In this document: piece after piece, positions 44,062-52,923 of the stretch | Numbering within the stretch: the first letter of the stretch is position 1 | Layout of the letters: each line of letters starts with the position of its first letter | Origin: VBDM01 sp035651815 | Lineage (GTDB): Bacteria > Pseudomonadota > Gammaproteobacteria > Burkholderiales > SG8-39 | Reading direction: 5' to 3' | NCBI GenBank assembly: GCA_035651815.1 | Contig: DASRFB010000133.1 | Span: 61,156 to 125,155 of the forward strand | Length of the DNA: 64,000 nt | Position numbers and translations under genes: made by a program | The notes under the pieces: model-generated | The model's input: only the letters and a program-made list of their open reading frames with translations | Databases searched by the model: none | Told to the model about the DNA's origin: nothing

Positions 44062-45656
44062 GGAGCGGCGCCGGCGCCGCTCGCCGAAGGCCCGGGGGTC
44101 GCGGCCGGGCGCGCGCCCGGGGCCGCGCCGCCGGCCGCGGCTGCGTCCGCCGCCGCCGGAGCGGCCGCTGCGGGCGCTGCGGCCGCCGGTGCTCCGGGCG
44201 CGGCCGCGCTCGCAGCCGGTGCAGCCTTCGCGCCGGCCGCCGCCGCGACCGCGAGCTCCGGCGCGACGTGATCGCGGATCCACTTGCCGTCCCACCACTC
44301 GACCGGGTCGACGTGGACGCCGTCGACCAAGACGCTGAAGTGCAGGTGATCGCCGCCGGCGAGGCCGGTGTCGCCGGTTCGGCCGATCGTGTCGCCGCGC
44401 GCGACCGCCTGCCCGGGCGCGACGCCGATCTGGCTCAGGTGCGCGTAGAGCGACTCCAGCCCGAGCCCGTGGTCGACGACGATCGCGTTGCCGTAGATGC
44501 CGAGGTTGCCCGTGAAGAGCACCGTCCCGGAGTTCGCGGCGACGACCGGATCTTGCTTGACGGATGCGAGATCGGTTCCGAGGTGCGTCTGCTCGTCGAT
44601 CACTCGGCCGTTGTAGCGGTAGGTCCTGCGCTCGGCAAAGCGCGATCCGACCGCGGTGCCCGGCTGCTGCAGGAACGCGCCGTCGAAGAGAGGTCGCGGC
44701 GCCGACTCGCGGCAGATCTCGCGCACGCGCTCCTCGGTGGACCGCCGGAGCTCGCGATTGACGAGCAGATAGCCCTCGACGGGATCCGCCGGCGCGACCA
44801 GGCCGTTCTGCGAGATGAGATCCGGCACCTTGACGCGGAGGAAGTCGTCGGTGAGCACGATCTCCTCGGTCGGGAAGCGCTTTGGCTTGATGATCGACGG
44901 AACCGGGACCTCGCGCCGGTTCCCGGCGCGGTCCTCGGCCACGACTTTCGGCACCACGCGCGCGTCCGCGTCGTGCGGAACGGCGAAGAGCGCGACGTAC
45001 ACGGAAGCGGACGGCGCGTCGCCCGTGCGCCCCGGGAAGAACGCCGGCCCGACCTCGACACCGGAGCGCGCCGTGTCGGGAGAGGCGTCGTAGACCGCGA
45101 TCGCGCTGCCGCCGAGCGCGATGCGCTGCTGCCCCGAGAGCAGGGTCACCTTCGGCGGCGTCAAGTCGATGGACACCGGCACGGAGAGGACCTCGCCGCG
45201 ACCGCGCATCCAGCCGACCGGCGAGTTCTCGTCCGCGAGAACGACGAGTCGCGCGTCGCCCTCGCCGACGCCGATCGCCGCCGGCTCGATCGTCACCTGC
45301 AGCTGGCTCTCGCGGATGCCGCTCCCGAGCCAGCCGGGCCGAGGTACCTCGTCCGAGGCGACGCGATGCGGCCCGTCGGCGGTGTCGAGCCGCACCTCGT
45401 AGGAGCGGACGCCGGGACGCCCGGCGTGAAGCGCGATGGTCACCGGCGTCTTCCGGCCGACGACCTCGAGCGGCGTCAGGAGCTCGGCGCGCGGCCGCCC
45501 GCGGCCGCTCCACACGAGCACGACCGCGACCGCGACGGCGAGCGCGAGCCAGAACGCGAGGAACAGGAGCCGTCCGGCGCGCGCGACCATCCGCGGTCGC
45601 GCGCGGTCGCGCGGGCTGCGCGCGAAGGCGAGCGGCTGGCGCGCGGATCGCCTCAT
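44058..45656 (-). CDS. M23 (LytM) metallopeptidase, membrane-anchored
   Basis: 532 residues from an ATG overlapping the DUF721 stop (ATGA at 45653-45656). One transmembrane helix lies near residues 25-50 (LLFLAFWLALAVAVAVVLVW). Ig-like beta regions follow (ESQLQVTIEPAAIGVGEGDA), and then the LytM domain with TNDQTHLG-type motif QTHLGTDLAS near residue 358 and GGDHLHFSVLVDG near 436, so the H-x3-D and H-x-H zinc ligands are intact. It should cut peptidoglycan cross-links outside the inner membrane. The last 70 residues are an Ala/Pro-rich tail. Confidence 0.9.
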   Translation of the reverse strand: MRRSARQPLAFARSPRDRARPRMVARAGRLLFLAFWLALAVAVAVVLVWSGRGRPRAELLTPLEVVGRKTPVTIALHAGRPGVRSYEVRLDTADGPHRVASDEVPRPGWLGSGIRESQLQVTIEPAAIGVGEGDARLVVLADENSPVGWMRGRGEVLSVPVSIDLTPPKVTLLSGQQRIALGGSAIAVYDASPDTARSGVEVGPAFFPGRTGDAPSASVYVALFAVPHDADARVVPKVVAEDRAGNRREVPVPSIIKPKRFPTEEIVLTDDFLRVKVPDLISQNGLVAPADPVEGYLLVNRELRRSTEERVREICRESAPRPLFDGAFLQQPGTAVGSRFAERRTYRYNGRVIDEQTHLGTDLASVKQDPVVAANSGTVLFTGNLGIYGNAIVVDHGLGLESLYAHLSQIGVAPGQAVARGDTIGRTGDTGLAGGDHLHFSVLVDGVHVDPVEWWDGKWIRDHVAPELAVAAAAGAKAAPAASAAAPGAPAAAAPAAAAPAAADAAAAGGAAPGARPAATPGPSASGAGAAP

Positions 45657-46243
45657 CGCGGTCGCCTCCCGTGCGGGACGCGGGCGGAGCCGCGCGCTCC
45701 CGACGACGCGGCATCGCGGCGAGCGAGCGCGGCCTTCACCTCGTGGTCGAGGCGCGCGGCGCGCGCGCGCTCGAGCGCGGAGAGCGCTTCGCCGAGCGAC
45801 GGCGGATGCGGGCGGCGGCCGCCGTCGGAGGCGGCGTCTTCTTCGCCGGCGCCGGTCGGCGCGACGACCGCCGCCGGTGCGAGCGCGGGATCGTCGAGCG
45901 CGCCGAACGCGGGCGGCGCGCCCGTTCGCGAAAGGCGCGATGAGCGCGGGCCGATCGGCGGACCGGCGACGATCCGGATGCGCGCGACGACGTCGCCGCC
46001 CAGGATGCGATTGATTTTCTCCTTGATGTCCGACGCGAGGTACGTGAGCTCCTGCCGCCAGACCGCCTCGTTCGACGCGACCGCGAGCTCGCCGCGCTGG
46101 AATCCCGCGGGCGCCGCGTGCGCGGCGATCGTCGGGCCGACCGCGCGCTCCCACGCGTCGGCGATCCGCCAGAGATCGCTCGATGCGTCGAGCCCCGAGC
46201 GCGCGAGCGCCGGCGCGAGCAGATCCCGCAGCCGGGAGATCAT
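45653..46243 (-). CDS. DUF721 (DciA-like) protein
   Basis: 196 residues. The N-terminal 90 residues match the DUF721 pattern: LWRIADAWERAVGPTIAAHA, QRGELAVASNEAVWRQELTY and LASDIKEKINRILGGDVVAR. DciA proteins of this family load the replicative helicase DnaB in bacteria without DnaC. The C-terminal half is low-complexity Ala/Pro/Arg. It diverges from nrdJ and overlaps the M23 gene start by 4 bp. Linking replication and cell-wall genes in one transcript is unusual. Whether it acts in replication here cannot be told from sequence. Confidence 0.82.
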   Translation of the reverse strand: MISRLRDLLAPALARSGLDASSDLWRIADAWERAVGPTIAAHAAPAGFQRGELAVASNEAVWRQELTYLASDIKEKINRILGGDVVARIRIVAGPPIGPRSSRLSRTGAPPAFGALDDPALAPAAVVAPTGAGEEDAASDGGRRPHPPSLGEALSALERARAARLDHEVKAALARRDAASSGARGSARVPHGRRPR

Positions 46244-46297
46244 GCGCGTTCCGCTCCCGGCCCCGGCCGAAAATCGCGCGCGAGTGGCGCACGAGGG

Positions 46298-46351
46298 TTG
46301 ACAGTACTACATCTTGTGTGGCACATGCGGACCCCACACAAGATCAAGGAA
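46298..46351 (+). promoter_or_regulatory. nrdJ promoter region with two NrdR boxes
   Basis: A TTGACA hexamer (46298-46303) is followed by two 16-bp sequences resembling NrdR boxes, GTACTACATCTTGTGT (46304-46319) and ACACAAGATCAAGGAA (46336-46351). Their starts are exactly 32 bp apart, three helical turns, as in known NrdR operators. ATCTTGTGTGG and CCACACAAGAT (46311-46321 and 46334-46344) also form a perfect inverted repeat. The site is upstream of the class II ribonucleotide reductase gene. No convincing -10 was found. Confidence 0.7.
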
Positions 46352-46600
46352 GCGGATGGCGCCACGCGGCGCGCGGCGCGAGCAGCCGGTCGGGAGGAGA
46401 GGGGGGGCCGACGGGACGGGGGTTCCGGCGGCGGCCCGGACGACGGGGGGTGCGGCGTGGAGAGAGCGACGGGGAATCGGGTGCCGGCGGAGCCGGCGGA
46501 GCGGCCGGCCGAGCGATCCGATACGTTGATCGAGCGCCCGGCCGACCGGCTCGCGGAGCGGTCGGGCGCGGACGGCGCGCACGCAGCAGGCCAATCCGAC

Positions 46601-49363
46601 ATGGAAGGAAAAGCTCCAGGCGCGGCGGGACGCGGGCTCCAGATCGCGCGCCGCTTCACCGCACCCGACGAAGCGGCGACCCGCGCCGGGCGGAATCGCA
46701 TCGATCCCATCGACCGCCAGACCTGGGAGCGCCGGAGCGCGGTGATCAGCGGCGAGGGCGGCGACGTCGTGTTCGAGCAGAACGACGTGGAGGTGCCGGC
46801 CGCATGGTCGCAGCTCGCGACCAACGTCGTCGCGTCGAAGTACTTCCGCGGGCCGCTCGGCACGCCGCAGCGCGAGACCAGCGTCAAGCAGCTCGTCGGC
46901 CGCGTGGTGTCGTCGATCCGGCGCTGGGGCGAGGAGCAGGGGTACTTCGCGACGCCGGCGGACGCCGAAGCCTTCGCCGACGAGCTCACCGACCTCCTGG
47001 TGAACCAGAAGGCGTCGTTCAACTCGCCGGTCTGGTTCAACGTCGGCGTCGAGCCGAAGCCCCAGTGCTCCGCCTGCTTCATCCTCTCCGTCAAAGACAC
47101 GATGGAGTCGATCCTCGACTGGTACCGTCGCGAAGGGATCATCTTCAAGGGGGGCTCGGGATCCGGTGTGAACCTGTCGGGGATCCGCTCGTCGCGCGAG
47201 CGTCTCGGCGGCGGCGGCACGGCTTCGGGCCCGGTGTCGTTCATGCGCGCGGCCGACGCGTCGGCCGGCGTGATCAAGTCCGGCGGCAAGACCCGCCGCG
47301 CGGCAAAGATGGTCGTGTTGAACGTCGATCATCCCGACATCGCCGACTTCATCGAGTGCAAGGCGGCGGAGGAGAGGAAGGCCTGGACGTTGATCGACGC
47401 CGGCTACGACGGCTCGCTCGACGGCCCCGCCTACAGCTCCGTGTTCTTCCAGAACGCGAACAACTCCGTGCGAGTGACCGACGACTTCATGCGCGCGGTC
47501 GAGAACGACGCGGTCTGGCACACGCACTACGTGACGAGCGGCGAGGTCGCAGGATCGTACCGCGCCCGCGACCTCATGCACACGATCGCCGAGGCCGCGC
47601 ACTTCTGCGGCGATCCCGGCATGCAGTTCGACACCACGATCAACGCCTGGCACACATGCCCGGCGAGCGGACGGATCAACGCGTCGAATCCCTGCAGCGA
47701 GTACATGCACCTCGACGACTCGGCCTGCAATCTCGCGTCGATCAACCTGATGAAGTTCCTGACCGAGTCGGGCGACCTCGACACGGCGGCGATCCGGCAC
47801 GCGGTCGACATCCTGATCACGGCACAGGACATCGTCGTCGACGCCTCGAGCTACCCGACGCCCGAGATCGAGCGCAATGCACGCGCCTACCGCGAGCTCG
47901 GCCTCGGGTACGCGAACCTGGGCGCGCTCCTGATGGAGCTCGGCATGCCGTACGACTCCGAGGCGGGCCGGCAGTACGCGGCCGCGGTCACGGCTCTCCT
48001 CTGCGGCGAGGCGTATCTCCAGTCGGCGCGCATCGCCGGCGAGCTCGGGCCGTTCGCGGGCTACGAGAAGAACCGCGAGCCGATGGTCGGCGTCATCGAG
48101 AAGCACCGATCGCATGCGATGAAGCTCTCCCCGACGCACGTTCCGCTCGACCTCCTCCACGCCGCCCGCAGCTCCTGGGACCAGGCCCTGACGCTCGGAC
48201 GCGACGTCGGGTTCCGCAACTCGCAGGCGACCGTCCTCGCGCCCACCGGCACGATCGCCTTCATGATGGACTGCGACACGACCGGCGTCGAGCCCGACAT
48301 CGCGCTCGTCAAGTACAAAAAGCTCGTCGGCGGCGGACTCCTGAAGATCGTCAATCACACTGTCCCGCGCGCGCTCCGGCGTCTCGGCTACGATGTGAAG
48401 CAGATCCAGGACATGATGGAGTACATCGAGGAGCACGAGACGATCGAGGGCGCGCCGCATCTGCGCGACGAGGACCTGCCGGTCTTCGACTGCGCCTTCA
48501 AGCCGCAGAACGGCAGCCGCACGATCCATTATATGGGTCATTTGAAGATGATGGGCGCCGTGCAGCCGTTCATCTCCGGGGCCATCTCGAAGACGATCAA
48601 CATGCCGTCGGACGTGAGTGTGGACGAGATCATGCAGGCCTACGTCGAGGCTTGGAAGCTCGGCGTCAAGGCGGTGGCGATTTACCGCGACGGCTCAAAG
48701 CGCACGCAGCCGCTCAACACCTCGAAAGAAGAAGCGAAAGCTTCGAAGACTGAAGCGAAGGAAACGCGCCCATTCAGACGCAAACTCCCCGATGAGCGCC
48801 GTTCGATCACGCACAAGTTCGACATCGCGGGCCATGAAGGCTACATCACCGCGGGTATGTACGAAGACGGACAGCCGGGAGAGATCTTCATCGTCATGTC
48901 CAAGGAAGGCTCGACGATCTCCGGGCTAATGGACTCGTTCGCCACTGCGATTTCCATGTCGCTGCAGTACGGCGTGCCGCTGAAGGCGCTCGTCGACAAG
49001 TTCAGCCACATGCGCTTCGAGCCGTCGGGATTCACGAAAAATCCGAACATCCCGATCGCCAAATCGATCATGGACTACATCTTCCGCTGGCTCGCGACGA
49101 AGTTCCTCGATGGCGACGCGCAGCAGGAGGCAGGAGTCATACGCGACAACGGAGGCGAGGAGAGCGTCGAGGCTAAAGGCGAGCATAAGGTCGTTCAACT
49201 CGCAGCCGCCGCTCCGCGCGGCGGAGCCCCGGTATCGATCAGCAGCGTCACGAGCCTGTATCAGCAGGACGCGCCGCCGTGTCCCGACTGCGGCGCGATC
49301 ATGATCAGGAGCGGCGCCTGCTATAAATGCATGAACTGCGGAGCCGTGAGCGGCTGCTCGTAA
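46601..49363 (+). CDS. nrdJ: Adenosylcobalamin-dependent ribonucleotide reductase (class II)
   Basis: 920 residues from the ATG at 46601. The frame stays open to 46325, but that stretch is Arg/Gly-rich and overlaps the NrdR boxes, so the start is uncertain. FNSPVWFNVGVEPKPQCSAC, NPCSEYMHLDDSACNLASIN (active-site Cys and Glu) and ATVLAPTGTIAFMM identify the NrdJ reductase. The end has a zinc ribbon, CPDCGAIMIRSGACYKCMNC. It makes deoxyribonucleotides with B12 and needs no oxygen. A marked drop in GC and a change of codon use occur inside the gene between about 48,300 and 48,720. The reading frame is unbroken across it. Confidence 0.93.
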   Translation: MEGKAPGAAGRGLQIARRFTAPDEAATRAGRNRIDPIDRQTWERRSAVISGEGGDVVFEQNDVEVPAAWSQLATNVVASKYFRGPLGTPQRETSVKQLVGRVVSSIRRWGEEQGYFATPADAEAFADELTDLLVNQKASFNSPVWFNVGVEPKPQCSACFILSVKDTMESILDWYRREGIIFKGGSGSGVNLSGIRSSRERLGGGGTASGPVSFMRAADASAGVIKSGGKTRRAAKMVVLNVDHPDIADFIECKAAEERKAWTLIDAGYDGSLDGPAYSSVFFQNANNSVRVTDDFMRAVENDAVWHTHYVTSGEVAGSYRARDLMHTIAEAAHFCGDPGMQFDTTINAWHTCPASGRINASNPCSEYMHLDDSACNLASINLMKFLTESGDLDTAAIRHAVDILITAQDIVVDASSYPTPEIERNARAYRELGLGYANLGALLMELGMPYDSEAGRQYAAAVTALLCGEAYLQSARIAGELGPFAGYEKNREPMVGVIEKHRSHAMKLSPTHVPLDLLHAARSSWDQALTLGRDVGFRNSQATVLAPTGTIAFMMDCDTTGVEPDIALVKYKKLVGGGLLKIVNHTVPRALRRLGYDVKQIQDMMEYIEEHETIEGAPHLRDEDLPVFDCAFKPQNGSRTIHYMGHLKMMGAVQPFISGAISKTINMPSDVSVDEIMQAYVEAWKLGVKAVAIYRDGSKRTQPLNTSKEEAKASKTEAKETRPFRRKLPDERRSITHKFDIAGHEGYITAGMYEDGQPGEIFIVMSKEGSTISGLMDSFATAISMSLQYGVPLKALVDKFSHMRFEPSGFTKNPNIPIAKSIMDYIFRWLATKFLDGDAQQEAGVIRDNGGEESVEAKGEHKVVQLAAAAPRGGAPVSISSVTSLYQQDAPPCPDCGAIMIRSGACYKCMNCGAVSGCS

Positions 49364-49390
49364 GGCTTCTGCAGCACATAACGACGAGGA

Positions 49391-49723
49391 ATGGGAGAAG
49401 TAAAGTCTTTCTGCACTAAAGCGCTCAGCGCCGCGAAGCTTTGCACGTACTGCGGGCGGCGGCTCTCCGTCTTCGGGGGCCGCTTCGACACGAAAGTAAA
49501 AGACTTCATCGTGCCGCTTTCGAAGGGCGGGGAAGACACTCCCGAAAATACCGTCGCAAGCTGCAAGGAGTGTCAGTTTTTAAAGGGCGATTATTTGAAT
49601 TACGCACTCCTGCCGATGAGCCGAACCCGACTGCTCGGCGATATTCGCCGCTATCTCGCCGAGATCAGACAACTTGTCGGCAGCCGCAGCTCGATCGTGG
49701 ATCTGCCCAGCTCGCGCCGCTAG
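49391..49723 (+). CDS. HNH-fold protein with degenerate first histidine
   Basis: 110 residues. CTYCGRRL and CKECQFLKGDYL give two C-x2-C zinc pairs, and IVPLSKGGEDTPENTVASCK is the core of the HNH/McrA fold with the conserved Asn. The catalytic motif usually reads D-H-I-V-P; here it is DFIVPL, so the first histidine is Phe. It may have lost nuclease activity and act as a zinc-binding protein. It starts 27 bp after nrdJ with a GAGGA Shine-Dalgarno and may be co-transcribed. Confidence 0.72.
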   Translation: MGEVKSFCTKALSAAKLCTYCGRRLSVFGGRFDTKVKDFIVPLSKGGEDTPENTVASCKECQFLKGDYLNYALLPMSRTRLLGDIRRYLAEIRQLVGSRSSIVDLPSSRR

Positions 49724-49744
49724 CGCCCGCTACCTCGCCGCAAC

Positions 49745-50344
49745 CTATTTTTTCTGCAAATTCAGCAGACCGCTTTGGCTGTCGATGTCGAGGCGGAAGT
49801 TGCTCAAGAAATTGAGCCCTAGAAGGCCCGCGACCGCCGCATCCGGGAAGACGTCGTGGACCGCGACCGTCACGTTTTTGAGCTCCATGCCGCCGACCTC
49901 CATCGATCGGACGGTGGCGAGCGGAGCCTGGATAACGCCGTTTGCCGTGTTGAAAGAAAGCGTGGGCGGATTTGGGCCGAGGTCCAGGTTGATGGCGGCG
50001 GCCGTCGCCTGAGAGATCGTCGTATAGCTCGCTCCGGTATCGACCACGAAGTTTACCGGAACAGTGCCGTTCAGCACGCCTTTGACGACCATGAGATCGC
50101 CGCGTCGCTGAAACTGGATGGACGCCTTGTCCGGCTTAGGCGGCGCGACCGGAGCTGCCTGCTGCTCCGCGCGTCGAATCAATGTCGCCCGGGAGCGAGA
50201 TTGCTCGGGAATTTCGTTGATATTGTTCGTGAAGTGGACGATTCCTGCGGCGTCGGTCCAGCGATACATCTCGACGATCTGCGCTCGCGCCGACGCCACG
50301 GCTGCGAGTAATGCCGCCGCGATCAAAACCGGTCTAACATTCAT
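49745..50344 (-). CDS. Secreted DUF4124/retropepsin-like aspartic protease
   Basis: 199 residues from the ATG at 50344; a TTG at 50353 would add three. A signal peptide (VLIAAALLAAVASARAQ) is followed by a DUF4124 segment (MYRWTDAAGIVHFTNNINEI) and a single aspartyl protease domain with VNFVVDTGASYTTISQATAA and VAGLLGLNFLSNFRLDIDSQ. One D-T-G motif per chain means it must dimerise like retropepsins. It is a periplasmic or outer-membrane-linked protease of unknown target. It lies between convergent nrdJ/HNH and divergent rpsO. Confidence 0.85.
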   Translation of the reverse strand: MNVRPVLIAAALLAAVASARAQIVEMYRWTDAAGIVHFTNNINEIPEQSRSRATLIRRAEQQAAPVAPPKPDKASIQFQRRGDLMVVKGVLNGTVPVNFVVDTGASYTTISQATAAAINLDLGPNPPTLSFNTANGVIQAPLATVRSMEVGGMELKNVTVAVHDVFPDAAVAGLLGLNFLSNFRLDIDSQSGLLNLQKK

Positions 50345-50469
50345 CGGCGTCAATGTACCACAACCGCACGGCGAGAAAAACGCGCTTTAGCCGCCTTTAC
50401 ATGGGGGGATGTCTGTGTTAGAAATATTATCAATAAAATCAAGAAAGAGAGATGATGAACGGAGGAACG

Positions 50470-50739
50470 ATGGGAATTGCTCAACCTGAGCGCAAAGAAG
50501 TGATTGAGCAGTTCAAACTCCATCAGAGCGATACTGGCTCGCCGGAGGTTCAAGTCGCTTTGCTGAGCCAGCGCATTGATCACCTCACGGAGCATTTCAA
50601 GATCCACGTGAAGGATCACCACTCCCGCCGCGGGCTTCTCAAGCTGGTCGGCCAGCGGAGAAGGCTTCTCGATTATCTCCGCAAGAACAACTACGAGAGA
50701 TACCGAAGCTTGATCCAGCGGCTAGGCATCCGCAAGTAG
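50470..50739 (+). CDS. rpsO: 30S ribosomal protein S15
   Basis: 89 residues, the standard S15 length. HQSDTGSPEVQVALLSQRID, LTEHFKIHVKDHHSRRGLLK and GQRRRLLDYLRKNNYERY are diagnostic. The ATG at 50470 follows a strong GGAGGA Shine-Dalgarno at 50461. An in-frame upstream ATG lacks the fit to the known N terminus. S15 binds 16S rRNA and, in many bacteria, its own mRNA. It is followed by pnp, the usual arrangement. The leader just upstream (50410-50455) is AT-rich, as promoters are. Confidence 0.97.
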   Translation: MGIAQPERKEVIEQFKLHQSDTGSPEVQVALLSQRIDHLTEHFKIHVKDHHSRRGLLKLVGQRRRLLDYLRKNNYERYRSLIQRLGIRK

Positions 50740-50808
50740 TGGTTCTCGCTGGCGCTCCTCCCGCCCGGTTTTCACACTTTCCTGCCGTTCATTCAGAGGG
50801 TCCAACCC

Positions 50809-52899
50809 ATGGTTAAAAAAATACAAGTCGATTTTCACGGCCGTCCTTTATCTATAGAGGTCGGCCGGGTGGCCAAGCAGGCCGACGGCGCCGCGCTGGT
50901 CCAATACGGCGAGACTGTCGTGCTCGTCACCGCTGTCGCTGCAAAGGAAGTAAGGGCCGAAGCGGATTTCTTTCCGCTCACGGTCGACTACCAGGAGCGG
51001 ACCTTCGCCGCCGGTAAAATTCCCGGCGGTTTTTTTAAGCGTGAAGGGCGTCCTTCGGAAAAGGAAATCCTAACGTGCCGGTTGATCGACCGGTCGATCA
51101 GGCCGCTTTTCGCCGGCGGCCTTCGCGCCGAAACCCAAATCATCGCCACCGTCCTCTCCGCGGATCGCGAAAATGATCCCGATGTCGTCGCTATGCTCGG
51201 CGCATCCGCTGCGCTCGAAGTCTCCGATATTCCGTTTAACGGACCTCTCGCCGGCGTCCGAATCGGCCGGGTCAATCGGCAGTGGGTAATGAATCCCACG
51301 CAAAGCCAGCTCCAGGAGAGCGACGTCGATATCTTTCTCTCCGGCAGCCGCGACGCCATCGTCATGGTCGAGGGCGGCGCGCGCATTGTCCCCGAGGACG
51401 AGATCCTCGAAGCGCTGTTCAAGGGCCACGAGGCGATTCAGCCGCTGCTCGATTATCAGGAAGAGATCAAGCGCGCCGTCGGCAAAGCCAAGCGGCAGGT
51501 CCCTCTTATCGAGACGGATAAGAACCTGCTCCAAAGCGTCGAAGGATTGGCGCGCGACAAGATTCTGGGCGCCATCGCGATCGGTGAGAAGCTCGAGCGC
51601 TATAAAAAACTCGATGAGGTCAAGCGCGAAGTCATCGAGCAGGCGGCGCAGCAGTTCCCGGAGCGCGAGAAAGAGATTAAAGCGAGCTTCGACGAGCTCA
51701 AAAAGAAATACTTCCGCTATCAGATCGTGCACGACCGCCGCCGCATCGACGGCCGCGGCCTTAAGGATATCCGGCCCATCACCTGCGAGATCGAGGTCCT
51801 GCCGCGCACGCACGGCTCGGCGCTATTCACGCGCGGCGAGACCCAAGCGCTCGTGGTTGCGACGCTCGGTACTACCTCCGACGAGCAGAAGATCGACGCG
51901 CTGATCGGCGAGCACTATAAAAAATTCATGCTGCATTATAATTTTCCGCCGTTCAGCGTCGGCGAGGTCAAATTTCTGCGCGGCCCGAGCCGCCGCGATA
52001 TCGGCCACGGCAACCTGGCCGAGCGCGCGCTGATTCCAGTGCTGCCGCCGGAAGAAGCTTTTCCCTATACCGTCCGGGTGGTCTCTGAGATTCTCGAATC
52101 GAACGGGTCCACTTCGATGGCGACTGTCTGCGGCGGCTCGCTGGCATTGATGTCGGCCGGCGTGCCGACCCGCGCGCCCGTCGCCGGCATCGCAATGGGG
52201 CTCATCAAAGAAGGCGATCAGATCCGCGTTCTTTCGGACATTCTCGGCGATGAGGACCATCTCGGCGATATGGATTTCAAAGTCGCGGGCACGAGCCAAG
52301 GCGTCACATCGCTGCAGATGGATATTAAGATCGCCGGCGTTACGCGCGAGGTCATGCGCGACGCGCTCTACCAGGCGAAGGAAGGCCGCGAGCATATCCT
52401 CGGTATCATGAACCAGACGATCTCCGAGCCGTGCCGTGAGATGTCGAGTCACGCTCCGCGTATCATCACGCTCAAAGTCCGGCCCGAGAAGATCCGCGAG
52501 ATCATCGGCCCCGGAGGCAAGGTCATCCGCGGCATCGTCGAGGAGACTGGCGTAAAGATCGACGTCGAGGACGACGGCACGGTCATGATCGCATCGAACG
52601 ACGAGGCGGCGAGCCGCCGCGCGATCGAGATGGTCCAACGCATTGTCGCGGAGCCGGAAGTCGGAAAGATTTACCGCGGTACGGTGAGAAAGATCGTCGA
52701 CTTCGGCGCTTTCGTGGAAATTCTCCCCGGCACCGACGGCCTGCTGCATATCTCGCAGCTCGCGCCCGAGCGCGTCCGGCGTGTCAGCGACGTGCTGAGC
52801 GAGGGCGACGAGGTGATGGTGAAAGTCCTGGACATCGACAAACAGGGAAAGATCAAGCTCAGCCGCAAAGAGGCGCTCGAAGAGGCGAACGCCACGTAA
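50809..52899 (+). CDS. pnp: Polyribonucleotide nucleotidyltransferase (PNPase)
   Basis: 696 residues, full family length. Two RNase PH domains occupy residues about 10-220 and 300-530, with the phosphate-binding region around LPRTHGSALFTRGETQALV and GDEDHLGDMDFKVAGTS containing catalytic Asp residues. A KH domain (EIIGPGGKVIRGIVEETGV) and an S1 domain (GTVRKIVDFGAFVEILPG) follow. It degrades RNA 3' to 5' by phosphorolysis and belongs to the degradosome. It lies 69 bp after rpsO, a conserved pair. Confidence 0.97.
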   Translation: MVKKIQVDFHGRPLSIEVGRVAKQADGAALVQYGETVVLVTAVAAKEVRAEADFFPLTVDYQERTFAAGKIPGGFFKREGRPSEKEILTCRLIDRSIRPLFAGGLRAETQIIATVLSADRENDPDVVAMLGASAALEVSDIPFNGPLAGVRIGRVNRQWVMNPTQSQLQESDVDIFLSGSRDAIVMVEGGARIVPEDEILEALFKGHEAIQPLLDYQEEIKRAVGKAKRQVPLIETDKNLLQSVEGLARDKILGAIAIGEKLERYKKLDEVKREVIEQAAQQFPEREKEIKASFDELKKKYFRYQIVHDRRRIDGRGLKDIRPITCEIEVLPRTHGSALFTRGETQALVVATLGTTSDEQKIDALIGEHYKKFMLHYNFPPFSVGEVKFLRGPSRRDIGHGNLAERALIPVLPPEEAFPYTVRVVSEILESNGSTSMATVCGGSLALMSAGVPTRAPVAGIAMGLIKEGDQIRVLSDILGDEDHLGDMDFKVAGTSQGVTSLQMDIKIAGVTREVMRDALYQAKEGREHILGIMNQTISEPCREMSSHAPRIITLKVRPEKIREIIGPGGKVIRGIVEETGVKIDVEDDGTVMIASNDEAASRRAIEMVQRIVAEPEVGKIYRGTVRKIVDFGAFVEILPGTDGLLHISQLAPERVRRVSDVLSEGDEVMVKVLDIDKQGKIKLSRKEALEEANAT

Positions 52900-52923
52900 G
52901 CCTCGCTTGCGTCCAAAGCAATC

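Noticed and set aside
46244..46600. Cobalamin riboswitch before the B12-dependent reductase gene
   Set aside because: No B12-box-like sequence was seen. The visible signals there are NrdR boxes instead.
46118..46600. N-terminal extension of NrdJ from 46118 or 46325
   Set aside because: The extra residues are Arg/Gly-rich, overlap the divergent gene and the NrdR boxes, and do not match any NrdJ N terminus.
49391..49723. HNH protein as part of a restriction or defence island
   Set aside because: No methylase, helicase or other defence gene is nearby, the motif is degenerate, and the neighbours are housekeeping genes.
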